Position numbers and translations under genes: made by a program
NCBI GenBank assembly: GCA_023701125.1
Contig: JAMPXO010000030.1
Span: forward strand, 1 to 44,983
DNA from: Vicinamibacteria bacterium
GTDB lineage: Bacteria > Acidobacteriota > Vicinamibacteria > Fen-336
Direction: 5' to 3'
Length of the DNA stretch: 44,983 bases
Shown here: positions 37,426 to 44,983 of the stretch, one piece after another
How the letters are laid out: each line of letters starts with the position of its first letter
Position numbering within the stretch: the stretch's first letter is position 1
Notes under the pieces: model-generated
What the model was told of the DNA's origin: nothing
Database searches by the model: none
The model's input: only the letters and a program-made list of their open reading frames with translations

Positions 37426-37441
37426 TGGCCGCCATATTGCA
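37426..37441 (+). promoter_or_regulatory. Internal sigma-54 promoter in the EPS cluster
   Basis: TGGCCGCCATATTGCA has GG at 37427-37428 and GC at 37439-37440, exact spacing and TTGCA. Predicted +1 is at about 37452, two bases before the likely GTG start of the beta-barrel gene, implying a nearly leaderless transcript. Confidence 0.75.
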
Positions 37442-37453
37442 GTACGAAGCAGT

Positions 37454-38647
37454 GTGGAGTCCGCCGGTCGGGTCCGTCTCTTCATTCTCGGTTTCGCCCT
37501 CGTGACCCTCGTGGTCCCGGGGGGCAGTGCCCAGGAGCTGGCGCCCCAGCCCCCGAAGCAGCTCGGCGCCTTCGTGGTTCCCATGCTCACCGTGGCCGAG
37601 ACCTGGGACGACAACCTCTTCTTCACCCAGTTCCCGGAGTCCGATCTCGTGACGCGGGCGATCCTCAGCGTCGAAGCCGGCTACCGCTCGACGGCGTTCA
37701 CCGTCAACCTGCAGGGCGCGCGCGCCGCCGACTACTTCGAGCGCCACTCGGAGTTCAACACCACTCGCGGCCGCACGCTCGCACAGGCGACCGTGACCGC
37801 GCTCCCGACGAGGTCACTGACCTTGTCCCTCTTCGCGTGCTATCTCGACACCAAGACGCCCAGCGAGTTGAACCTGATCTCCGGACTGGCTGTCGGCCGA
37901 TCGCTCGCCACCCGGGTCTCGGCCACGCCCATGATCGAGTATCGACTGGGCAGCGTATCGACCCTGACCGCCGCGTTCCCGCTGGCCCACGACACCCTCG
38001 ACGGCCGGACCTCCGACACCCAGTCCGGCGTCCTCGGGCTCGATCGCCGCATCACGCGCCGGGACGCCCTGGGCCTGCGCTACGAGCATCGCTGGTTCCA
38101 CTTCACCGGCGGCGACAAGACGGAGCGGTCCACGTCCGACGTCGTGACCCTCGGCTGGCTGGGCGAGGTTTCGGAGAACACCCTGCTCCTGATTCGCGCG
38201 GGGCCCCGCTACGCAAAGGGTGCCTTCACGGCGGAGATCCTGGCCACGATGAAGCGCCGCACGAGCCGCGGTCTGCTCACCGTCACCTACTCCAAGACCC
38301 AGGCCACCACGCTCGGCAAGACGGGCGCTCTCGACACCCAGTCGCTGGTGGCGTCGATGGCCTGGCGGGTCGCGAAACACCTCGAGATCGCTTCGGGTCC
38401 GGGCGTGTATCACAACTCCCTGCGCGGTCAGAACCTGAACGCCATGCGCTTGAACCTCGAATCGCTGTGGCACTTCTCGCCCTGGTTCCACCTCGGAGCC
38501 TCGTACTCTTTCGACCTCCAGCAGCCGGACTACGGCGTGCCCGGGCACATCCGGCGCGGCGCCTTCATGGTCAAGCTCCTCGCCTCGAAGGCCCAGCGAC
38601 GGCCGGAAGACACGACCGCGGAAGCCACCCCCTCGGAGTCGAACTAG
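37454..38647 (+). CDS. Outer-membrane beta-barrel protein of the exopolysaccharide cluster
   Basis: A protein of about 397 residues with a signal peptide (RVRLFILGFALVTLVVPGGSAQE). The rest consists of repeated amphipathic strands typical of large barrels (AFTVNLQGARAADYF, LGLRYEHRWFHFTG, HLGASYSFDLQQ). It is probably the outer-membrane component for polymer export, comparable to the barrel proteins (EpsL/TIGR03016-like) of other such clusters. The start is uncertain: GTG at 37454 fits the promoter, while ATG at 37400 lies upstream of the predicted transcription start. It ends 2 bp before the next gene. Confidence 0.75.
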   Translation: MESAGRVRLFILGFALVTLVVPGGSAQELAPQPPKQLGAFVVPMLTVAETWDDNLFFTQFPESDLVTRAILSVEAGYRSTAFTVNLQGARAADYFERHSEFNTTRGRTLAQATVTALPTRSLTLSLFACYLDTKTPSELNLISGLAVGRSLATRVSATPMIEYRLGSVSTLTAAFPLAHDTLDGRTSDTQSGVLGLDRRITRRDALGLRYEHRWFHFTGGDKTERSTSDVVTLGWLGEVSENTLLLIRAGPRYAKGAFTAEILATMKRRTSRGLLTVTYSKTQATTLGKTGALDTQSLVASMAWRVAKHLEIASGPGVYHNSLRGQNLNAMRLNLESLWHFSPWFHLGASYSFDLQQPDYGVPGHIRRGAFMVKLLASKAQRRPEDTTAEATPSESN

Positions 38648-38649
38648 CC

Positions 38650-40161
38650 GTGGTCCCGAACGCAAGGACGGGCATCGAGCAGGCGCTGGCCTCTTTTAGC
38701 CGCCGCAGGTGGGTCGCGCTCTCGATCTTCGCCCTCGTCCTGTCCGTGGCCCTGAGCTTCGCGAAGTCGCTGCCCAACCTCTACGAGTCCACGGCGACGC
38801 TCCTCGTCGAGCGACCGGCCAGCCAGGGCGGGGCCGACGACGTGGAGTCGCGGCTTCAGAGCATCCGTCAGGAGATCCTCAGCCGCACGCGGCTCGCCGA
38901 ACTGATCGGCCGCCTGGACCTGTACCCCGCCATGCGCACGGGGGCATGGTCGCAGGAGGCCGTGGTCGAACGCATGCGCCGGGATGTCCGCATCGGCGCG
39001 TCCGGTTCGGAGCTGGCCGCCGGGCGCGGCACGATCGCCTTCGCGCTGGCCTACCGCGGTCGGGACCCGGTGAAGGTGACGCTCGTCGCCAATGCCCTCG
39101 CCTCGTCGTACATCGAGGAGGAATCGGTCCTGCGCGAACGCCAGACGAGCGGGGCCGCGGGGGTCCTGCGCACCCAGCTCGACGAAGTCAAGAAGCGGCT
39201 CGCTCCCCAGGAGGCGCGGATCGCCGAGTTCAAGCGGCTCCACGCGGGGGAGCTTCCCCAGCAGGCGGATTCGAGCTTCCTCGCCGTCGAGCGCCTCAAC
39301 GGACAGCTCCAGCGGGTGAGCGACACGCGCGCAGCGGCGGTGGAAAGGCGCGCCACCCTGCTTCGCGAGGCAGGCGAACCCGGCGCCCTGGGTGACGCGT
39401 CGGATCCCGATCGGGTCCGGCTGGCCAGGCTGACCCAGGAGCTGGCGGCGCTGCGTACACGTTTCTCGGACCGCTACCCCGACGTCGCGAGCAAGAAGGC
39501 CGAGGTCGACAGCCTGTCGGCCGTGGTGGCCTCCAAGCCCCAGGTCGATCGCGCCCTGCCGCAGCTCGAACAGGCGAATCGCGAGATCCGCAGCCTGCAG
39601 GCCCAGGAGGCGCGCCTTCAGGCCGAGATCGGCCTGTATCAGCGCCGCGTCGAAGGGGCTCCGTTCCGCGAGCAGGAGTACCAGGTGCTCGCCCGTGACT
39701 ACCAGACCACCCGCGACTTCTACGACACCCTGCTCAAGCGGTACGAAGAAGCGCAGCTCGCCGAAGCGCGCGAGGACGGGCCCCAGGGGCAGCGCCTGCG
39801 GCTGCTCGACCCTGCGATCACGCCGGTGAGTGCCCTGGCTCCCGATCGCATCCGGCTCGCCATGTTCGGCCTGATCGCGGCACTCGCCCTGGCCGTCGTC
39901 GGCGTCGCCGGCGCCGAGAAGCTCGACTCCTCCTTCCACTCGGCCGAGGACCTCGGCCGGCATACGCGCGTGCCCGTCCTGGTGCGCATCCCGCGGATGT
40001 CGACCGATTCCGCCGCCGACCGAACGCGAGCGCGGCGAAGGGCCGCACTGCTGGCCCTGGGCCTCACGGCTGGCCTCGTCATCGCCGTCAGCGCTTCGCG
40101 GCTCGTGGCCCAGGACAACGAAACCGTCGTCGCCATCCTCGCCCCCCGGGGACGGCCATGA
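38650..40161 (+). CDS. Polysaccharide chain-length/co-polymerase protein (Wzz/GumC-like)
   Basis: A 503-residue inner-membrane protein. The first membrane helix is at about 20-38 (WVALSIFALVLSVALSF), then a Wzz domain (YESTATLLVERPA). A long coiled-coil periplasmic region runs from about 160 to 360, ending near the GNVR-like FREQEYQVLARDYQTTRDFYDTLL. Membrane helices lie near 400-420 (LAMFGLIAALALAVVGVAG) and 460-480. It sets polymer length and partners the BY-kinase. GTG start at 38650; the stop overlaps the kinase start (ATGA). It resembles the XrtA-system chain-length determinant. Confidence 0.9.
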   Translation: MVPNARTGIEQALASFSRRRWVALSIFALVLSVALSFAKSLPNLYESTATLLVERPASQGGADDVESRLQSIRQEILSRTRLAELIGRLDLYPAMRTGAWSQEAVVERMRRDVRIGASGSELAAGRGTIAFALAYRGRDPVKVTLVANALASSYIEEESVLRERQTSGAAGVLRTQLDEVKKRLAPQEARIAEFKRLHAGELPQQADSSFLAVERLNGQLQRVSDTRAAAVERRATLLREAGEPGALGDASDPDRVRLARLTQELAALRTRFSDRYPDVASKKAEVDSLSAVVASKPQVDRALPQLEQANREIRSLQAQEARLQAEIGLYQRRVEGAPFREQEYQVLARDYQTTRDFYDTLLKRYEEAQLAEAREDGPQGQRLRLLDPAITPVSALAPDRIRLAMFGLIAALALAVVGVAGAEKLDSSFHSAEDLGRHTRVPVLVRIPRMSTDSAADRTRARRRAALLALGLTAGLVIAVSASRLVAQDNETVVAILAPRGRP

Positions 40162-40946
40162 GCACGAGCAGCGGGATCCGCCCTGCCACGATCGCCGAGG
40201 CCTCCGGCCGCAGGCAGATCAGAAGCGTCGCGACCGCGCCTCACGCTCCGCAAGCCTATGCGGCCGAGCAGTACCGGGTGTTGAGCCACATCACCCAGCA
40301 ACTGGCGAAGGTCTCGCGCAAGGTGATCGCGATCTCGAGCCCGATCGCGGGCGACGGCAAGACCACGACCAGCATCAACCTGGCGCGTGCGCTCTCGCAG
40401 TCCGCGGGCGTACGGGTCCTGCTGATCGACGCCGACCTCCGGCGTGGCTCGCTCGGCGAGCAACTCGGCATCGCCCGCTCCGCGAGCCCTGGCCTCGGCG
40501 GGATGATCGCGGACCCTCTCTCTCGCCTCGACGAGGCGGTGCGCCGACGGCCGGGCCTGGGCTTCGCCGTGCTGCCCGCGGGGGTCTGCCCCGCGATGCC
40601 CTACGAGGCGCTCAGGTCGGCCCGGATCGGCGAGCTGATCGCCGAGGCGCGCGAGCGATTCGATCACGTGCTGCTCGACACGCCGCCGGTGGTTCCGGTA
40701 GCGGACCTGCGCGCGATCAGCGAGTGGGTGGACGGCATCTACCTGGTGGTGAGCGCGCACATCACCCCTCGCGGACTGCTCGACGAGGCGTTGTCCGCGA
40801 TGGACCCCGACAAGGTCGTGGGCATCGTCTACAACGGAGACGACCTGCCCTTGTCGAGGCGCCATCGGTCCTACTACTCCTACGGCGAGCCCGTCCCGAA
40901 GCCCGGCCTGTGGTCCTCGCTGCTGGGAGCGGGGCGGCGGCCGTGA
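40158..40946 (+). CDS. Cytoplasmic tyrosine autokinase (BY-kinase, CpsD/CapB type)
   Basis: A 262-residue P-loop kinase. The Walker A motif is SSPIAGDGKTTTS (Gly65-Thr70), Walker A' LLIDADLRRG and Walker B VLLDTPPV. The C-terminus carries a tyrosine cluster, YYSYGEP, the usual autophosphorylation site. It acts with the adjacent chain-length protein to control EPS polymerisation and export. Separate Wzz and kinase genes resemble the XrtA-associated tyrosine autokinase arrangement. It overlaps the preceding gene by 4 bp; the gap to the next gene is 28 bp. Confidence 0.93.
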   Translation: MSTSSGIRPATIAEASGRRQIRSVATAPHAPQAYAAEQYRVLSHITQQLAKVSRKVIAISSPIAGDGKTTTSINLARALSQSAGVRVLLIDADLRRGSLGEQLGIARSASPGLGGMIADPLSRLDEAVRRRPGLGFAVLPAGVCPAMPYEALRSARIGELIAEARERFDHVLLDTPPVVPVADLRAISEWVDGIYLVVSAHITPRGLLDEALSAMDPDKVVGIVYNGDDLPLSRRHRSYYSYGEPVPKPGLWSSLLGAGRRP

Positions 40947-40974
40947 GGTCGCGGAGGTCGCCGGGCAGGGCGCC

Positions 40975-42504
40975 ATGTCGGTGACCCTGGCGCTGTTCGA
41001 AGCAGGCCTCATGTTCCTCCTCGTCGGAGCGCGCCTGCTGGTCGGCGAGACCGCGCCCACGCCAGGCGACCTGGGCCTGGCGGCCACGCACGCGTTCGCG
41101 CTGACCCTGTGCGGTCTCTTCGCATTCCACTTCAACGACCTCTACGACCTGCGCCGCATCCGGGGCTTCGGCCCGTTCGTCCGGCGCCTTCCGCGGGCCC
41201 TGCTGCTCACCTTCGTCCTGGCAGGCCTGGTCGAGTGGAGCATCCCGGCCTTCCGCACCTCCGTGTCGGCCCTCGGCGGCACCGTCCTGCTCCTGGGTGT
41301 GCTGGTGCTGCCGCTGCGAGCGGGCCTGCATCACCTGTCGGCGGTTCATCCCTTCAGTCGGCGTGTCCTGGTCCTGGGCACCACCGCGCTCGCGGGCAAG
41401 CTGGTGCGGGAGATCCTGGTCGAGCCGGACCTCCGCGACGTGGTGGTGGGTGTCGCGGATGATGGATCGGGAGAGTTCACGCCGGCGCTGCCGAGCCTTC
41501 GGCTCGGAACCATCGAGAACCTGGGCCGGATCATCGAGGGATTCGAGCCGGACCTGATCGTGTGCGCGAGCGCTGCCCGCCACGACCCGCTCCTGATGCG
41601 GGAGTTGCTGAAGCCGCGGTCGCGCGGCATCCCCGTCGAGGATGGCATCGCCGCCTACGAACGCATCACCGGCAAGATCGCCATCGAGTTCGCGACGCCT
41701 CGCGCCATCCTCTTCGCCAGGCAGTCCGAGGTGTCCTCGATGACGCTGCTGCTGGCCCGCGCCCTGAGCGTCGCGGCGGCCTGCGTCGGCATCGTCCTGT
41801 TCAGCCCCCTCCTGCTTCCGGTCGCGCTGCTGATCAAGCTGGACTCGGACGGGCCCGTCTTCTTCCTGCACCAGCGAGTCGGCCTCGGCGGCCGGCCCTT
41901 CAATCTCATCAAGTTCCGCACCCTGAACACCGGGGTGGCCAGCTCCGAATGGGCCGCCGACAACGACCACCGCACCACGAGGGTGGGCCACTGGCTGCGT
42001 CGTTTCCGGATCGACGAGATCCCGCAGTTCCTGAACATCCTTCGCGGCGACATGAACCTGGTCGGACCGCGCCCGCACCCGCTGTCCAACATCGCACTCT
42101 TCACCGAGCACATTCCCTACTACGGCGTCCGCTGTTCGGTCCGCCCCGGGGTCACGGGCTGGGCGCAGATCCGCTACGGCTACGCGAACAACCTCGAGGA
42201 GGAGACGGAGAAGATGCGCTACGACCTGCACTACATCCGTAACCTCTCGCTCGGACTCGACCTGCGAATCCTGCTCGAGACCGTGAAGGTCGTGGTGACC
42301 GGGGGCCGCCCGGCGACGCTCGCCGAGGAGCCGGGGCCCCGGATCCTGCCCATCTACTTCGGGATCGAGCACGCCCGGCGGCCGCCGAGGCCGGTGGCGT
42401 CGGCGAGCGAGGCGACGGCCGACGGCGTCGTCTCGATCGAGGCGCAGCGCGCCAGGGGGCCCCGGGTGTCGAGGGACGCGGTGTGGGGTCGCGGCAAGCC
42501 GTGA
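40975..42504 (+). CDS. Undecaprenyl-phosphate sugar-1-phosphate transferase (initiating enzyme)
   Basis: A 509-residue polyprenyl glycosylphosphotransferase. The N-terminal ~120 residues hold about four membrane segments. A Rossmann-like CoA-binding-type domain follows (RRVLVLGTTALAGKLVREIL). The catalytic sugar-transferase domain starts near residue 255 with a membrane segment, then DSDGPVFFLHQRVGLGGRPF, IKFRTL, RRFRIDEIPQFLNILRGDMN and VGPRPHP. It starts EPS repeat-unit synthesis by loading the first sugar phosphate on the lipid carrier. It resembles the XrtA/PEP-CTERM system enzyme (TIGR03013 type). The 3' end continues in a Pro/Ala-rich tail. Confidence 0.93.
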   Translation: MSVTLALFEAGLMFLLVGARLLVGETAPTPGDLGLAATHAFALTLCGLFAFHFNDLYDLRRIRGFGPFVRRLPRALLLTFVLAGLVEWSIPAFRTSVSALGGTVLLLGVLVLPLRAGLHHLSAVHPFSRRVLVLGTTALAGKLVREILVEPDLRDVVVGVADDGSGEFTPALPSLRLGTIENLGRIIEGFEPDLIVCASAARHDPLLMRELLKPRSRGIPVEDGIAAYERITGKIAIEFATPRAILFARQSEVSSMTLLLARALSVAAACVGIVLFSPLLLPVALLIKLDSDGPVFFLHQRVGLGGRPFNLIKFRTLNTGVASSEWAADNDHRTTRVGHWLRRFRIDEIPQFLNILRGDMNLVGPRPHPLSNIALFTEHIPYYGVRCSVRPGVTGWAQIRYGYANNLEEETEKMRYDLHYIRNLSLGLDLRILLETVKVVVTGGRPATLAEEPGPRILPIYFGIEHARRPPRPVASASEATADGVVSIEAQRARGPRVSRDAVWGRGKP

Positions 42505-43814
42505 GGCCCGCGAGCGGCCTCCTCGCGCCGGACTGGTGGCGGCCTGCCGCCGCGAGCCGCGCTCTGCCGATCGCAGACGACCTCGCGCCTGCGCAGGTCG
42601 CGAATGCCAGTTCGCTGGCGTACGGGGCGCTGGTGGCCTTCACGTGTGTCCTGCTCCTGGCGCCGCAGAACTTCATTCCCGTTCTCGGCACGCTGCGGGT
42701 GGCGCTGCTCACGGGCGCCATCGCCATCGTCGCCCACGTGCGTGACCGCTGGGCGCTGGGCCTGCCGCTGACCCGGCCGGGCCGCGAGATGAGGCTCGCG
42801 CTCTGGATTCTGGCGTGGGCGCTCGCCGGGATACCGTTCTCGTTGTGGCCGGGTGGAAGCCTGGCCCTGCTGCTCGATCTCTTCCTCAAGGCGCTCGCCG
42901 TCTTCTGGCTGGTCGGCAACCTGGTCGACACCCGGCCCCGACTGCGCGGCATGGCGCTGACCCTGACCGTGCTCACCGTGACGCTCGGCGTGGTCGGGAT
43001 ATCGAACTACTTCTCGGGAGTGTTCGGGCCGACCCAGGACGTCCGGATCCTCGGCTACGACGCTGGGCTCGCCCGCAATCCCAACGATCTCGCCCTGATG
43101 ATCAACCTCATCATTCCCATCACGGTCGCCCTGCTGCTGTCTTCGTCGGGCCTGCCCATGAAGGCCGCCCTGTTCCTGGCCCTCGGGGTGCAGGCGATCG
43201 CGGTCGTGCTCACGTTCTCCCGCGCCGGGTTTCTCACTCTGGCGACGACCGCCGGACTCTTCGGCCTCCGCCTGCTGCGGCGTCCGAGCCGCGGCCTGGT
43301 CCTCGCCGCGGCGGCGTGCGTCCTGCTCGGCCTGCCCTTGATCCCCGCCAGCTACATCGACCGCCTTCTCACCATGGGGGCCGTGGATGCGGACATCACG
43401 GGCTCAGCCCAGGCCCGCTGGAACGGCACCGCCGCGGCCTTCGAGTTCGCGCTCGCGCACCCGCTCAAGGGAGCCGGGCTCGGCATGAACATCCTGGTCC
43501 TGAACGAGTCGGTGGGTGTGACCTGGCGCTCCGTGCACAACGTCTACCTGGAGTACGCCGTGGACCTCGGCCTGCCCGGGTTGATCCTGTTCGCCCTGCT
43601 GCTCCGCTCCTGCTGGCGCGGCGTCAGGGTGGCCAGACGCACCGCCGGCCCGGAGACCGCACAACTCGCGGAGGGGATCGAGATCAGCCTGCTCGCCTTC
43701 TCGATGGCCGCGCTCTTCCATCCTGCTGCCTACGCGTTCTACTTCTATTTCGTGGCCGGCCTGGCGGTTGCCGCCAGGGTCGTCAGCGAGCGTGAAGGCG
43801 CGGTGACCGCATGA
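42501..43814 (+). CDS. O-antigen ligase/polymerase-family membrane protein (Wzy/WaaL-like)
   Basis: A 437-residue integral membrane protein with about 10-12 hydrophobic segments. A larger periplasmic loop near residues 280-345 contains GAVDADITGSAQARWNGTAA and GAGLGMNILVLNE...VHNVYLEYAVDLGL, the typical region of the Wzy_C/O-antigen ligase domain with an invariant H near the end (VHNVYLEY). It probably polymerises or ligates EPS repeat units. I chose the GTG at 42501, which overlaps the upstream stop (GTGA); an in-frame GTG 18 bases earlier also exists. Confidence 0.88.
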   Translation: MRPASGLLAPDWWRPAAASRALPIADDLAPAQVANASSLAYGALVAFTCVLLLAPQNFIPVLGTLRVALLTGAIAIVAHVRDRWALGLPLTRPGREMRLALWILAWALAGIPFSLWPGGSLALLLDLFLKALAVFWLVGNLVDTRPRLRGMALTLTVLTVTLGVVGISNYFSGVFGPTQDVRILGYDAGLARNPNDLALMINLIIPITVALLLSSSGLPMKAALFLALGVQAIAVVLTFSRAGFLTLATTAGLFGLRLLRRPSRGLVLAAAACVLLGLPLIPASYIDRLLTMGAVDADITGSAQARWNGTAAAFEFALAHPLKGAGLGMNILVLNESVGVTWRSVHNVYLEYAVDLGLPGLILFALLLRSCWRGVRVARRTAGPETAQLAEGIEISLLAFSMAALFHPAAYAFYFYFVAGLAVAARVVSEREGAVTA

Positions 43815-44983
43815 CGACCTCGGCGCCGCCGGTCGGTCCCGTTCCCGTGCTCACCTTTCTCAGCAATTTCCTGATCGGTGGCACGGAGCGCCACGTCGTG
43901 AACCTCGTGCGCCACCACGACCGCGGCCGCTACGACATCCACCTCGCCTGCTTCCGGGTCGCTGGCCCACTGCTTCCGGAAGTCGATGCCTCGGTGGTCG
44001 CGCTCTCGGAATACCCCATCACTACCCTGAAAAGCCTGCGCACGCTCGGTCAGCAGTGGCGTCTCCTCCGTTACATGCGAAAGCACCACATCCGCATCGT
44101 CCATGCCTTCGGCTTCTACGCGAACGTGTTCGCGATTCCCGTCGCGCGGTTCGCTGGCGCCGACCTGGTGCTGGCCTCCATCAGGGACACTGGCGATCAC
44201 CTGAGCCGGCTGCAGAAGTTCTTGCAGAAATGGACGTGCCGCGCTGCCGATCACGTCCTGGTCAACGCCGAGGCCGTGCGCACCGTGCTCGTGCGGCAGG
44301 GGTACGCCGCCTCGCGGATCACGGTCATTCGCAACGGCATCGACGTGTCGCGCTTCGCGGAGCGCCGCGGAGGTACCGAGATCCGGAGTGCCCTCGGCTT
44401 TCCCCGGCTCGCCTCCGTGGTGGCCGTTTTCGCGCGGCTCAACCGGCTCAAGGGCATCGAGTACTTCCTGGAGGCGGCGGCCATCCTGCGCGCGCAGTTC
44501 GAGGACGCGCGCTTCCTCGTGGTCGGGGACAGCATTTCCGAGGCCTACCGCGCCGACCTCGAGGCGCGCGCCCGAGATCTCGGCCTCGGTGAGCGAGTGG
44601 TCTTCGCCGGATTCAGGAGCGATGTCCCCGAGCTCCTGCGCGAGGTGAGCGTGTCGGTCCTGCCGTCCCTGGCCGAGGGCCTGTCGAACGTGGTCCTGGA
44701 GGCCATGGCCGCGGGCGTGCCCGTGGTGGCGACCTCGGTGGGAGGCACGCCGGAAATGCTCGACGACGGCGTTCAGGGCCTGCTGGTGCCTCCACGCGAC
44801 GCGCCGGCGCTGGCCCGGGCCATCGGAGCCCTGCTCTCCGACCCGACCCGTCGCCAGGCCATGGGGCAGGCGGGTCGGGCGCGGGCGATGGCGCGGTTCT
44901 CGCTCGAGGCTGCCGTGCGCGAGACCGAACTGCTTTACGAGCGCCTGCTGCTCCCGGGGGCACCGCCGGCGCCGGCGGTGCCC
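43811..44983 (+). CDS. Glycosyltransferase family 4 (incomplete, runs off the window)
   Basis: 391 codons are visible without a stop. The N-terminal domain starts LTFLSNFLIGGTERHVVNLV, a GT-B acceptor-side motif (G-G-x-E-R). The C-terminal Rossmann domain has ITVIRNGIDVSRF, VVAVFARLNRLKGIEYFLEA, FLVVGDS, VVFAGFRSDVPELL and the donor-binding PSLAEGLSNVVLEAMAAGVP with the EX7E pattern. It is retaining, NDP-sugar dependent, and probably adds a sugar to the EPS unit. It overlaps the previous gene by ATGA, continuing the operon. The remaining visible end is Pro/Ala-rich, so the stop is probably close. Confidence 0.93.
   Translation, partial: MTTSAPPVGPVPVLTFLSNFLIGGTERHVVNLVRHHDRGRYDIHLACFRVAGPLLPEVDASVVALSEYPITTLKSLRTLGQQWRLLRYMRKHHIRIVHAFGFYANVFAIPVARFAGADLVLASIRDTGDHLSRLQKFLQKWTCRAADHVLVNAEAVRTVLVRQGYAASRITVIRNGIDVSRFAERRGGTEIRSALGFPRLASVVAVFARLNRLKGIEYFLEAAAILRAQFEDARFLVVGDSISEAYRADLEARARDLGLGERVVFAGFRSDVPELLREVSVSVLPSLAEGLSNVVLEAMAAGVPVVATSVGGTPEMLDDGVQGLLVPPRDAPALARAIGALLSDPTRRQAMGQAGRARAMARFSLEAAVRETELLYERLLLPGAPPAPAVP

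Overview
The window is a GC-rich bacterial chromosome segment; by eye G+C is well above 65% almost everywhere. It comes from a Gram-negative (diderm) organism: it has a Wza-like outer-membrane export protein, beta-barrel proteins and a lipoprotein. The gene orders recO-glyQ-glyS-ppdK, rpsA-ihfB and rpmE-prfA are familiar from deltaproteobacteria and relatives, so a deltaproteobacterial-type or acidobacterial lineage is a reasonable guess. Nothing here fixes the taxon.

Layout. (1) 1-219: a tandem 87-bp repeat, part of a dispersed hairpin element with another copy at 8391-8473. (2) 220-7862, minus strand: recO, glyQ, glyS, ppdK and corA, mostly with start/stop overlaps. (3) 7948-8975, plus: a membrane rhodanese and a MauE/DoxX-like redox membrane protein. 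(4) 8942-15285, minus: rpsA, ihfB, an adenylate cyclase, a HIT hydrolase, a BNR-repeat exported protein and dapF. (5) 15423-19071, minus: a DUF1800/DUF1501 pair, a small beta-barrel and a Rieske lipoprotein. (6) 19239-22018, plus: rpmE, prfA, a HEAT-repeat/zinc-ribbon protein with a probable frameshift, and a 42-residue membrane peptide. (7) 22094-26980: a glycine-zipper protein divergent from an encapsulated-ferritin/encapsulin operon with a FAD oxidoreductase, facing a second FAD oxidoreductase. (8) 27074-29115: Ada-AlkA fusion and Ogt alkylation-repair genes. (9) 29278-31907: two small proteins, a zinc metallopeptidase and an ATP-grasp ligase in one tight operon. (10) 32107-44983: a sensor histidine kinase followed by an exopolysaccharide cluster (flippase, asparagine-synthase-like amidotransferase, Wza-like exporter, beta-barrel, chain-length protein, BY-kinase, initiating sugar transferase, ligase/polymerase, glycosyltransferase running off the end). 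The cluster resembles the XrtA/PEP-CTERM type, but no exosortase is in view.

The main discovery is regulatory. Four transcription units have the same upstream architecture: encapsulin (22.7 kb), peptide-peptidase-ligase (29.1 kb), histidine kinase/EPS (31.9 kb) and beta-barrel/EPS (37.4 kb). Each has a TTTCTACAAAG-like element, then, 79-81 bp further on, a sigma-54 core promoter with correct GG/GC spacing. This looks like one RpoN-dependent enhancer-binding-protein regulon. It would join an iron-storing nanocompartment, an unstudied peptide/metallopeptidase/ATP-grasp operon and exopolysaccharide export. The activator itself is not in the window.

No gene-free stretch exceeds 300 bases. The larger gaps (1-219, 19072-19238, 20572-20699, 22592-22823, 29116-29277, 31908-32106, 37273-37453) are covered in the features or findings. 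I saw no tRNA, rRNA, CRISPR array, insertion sequence or integrase.
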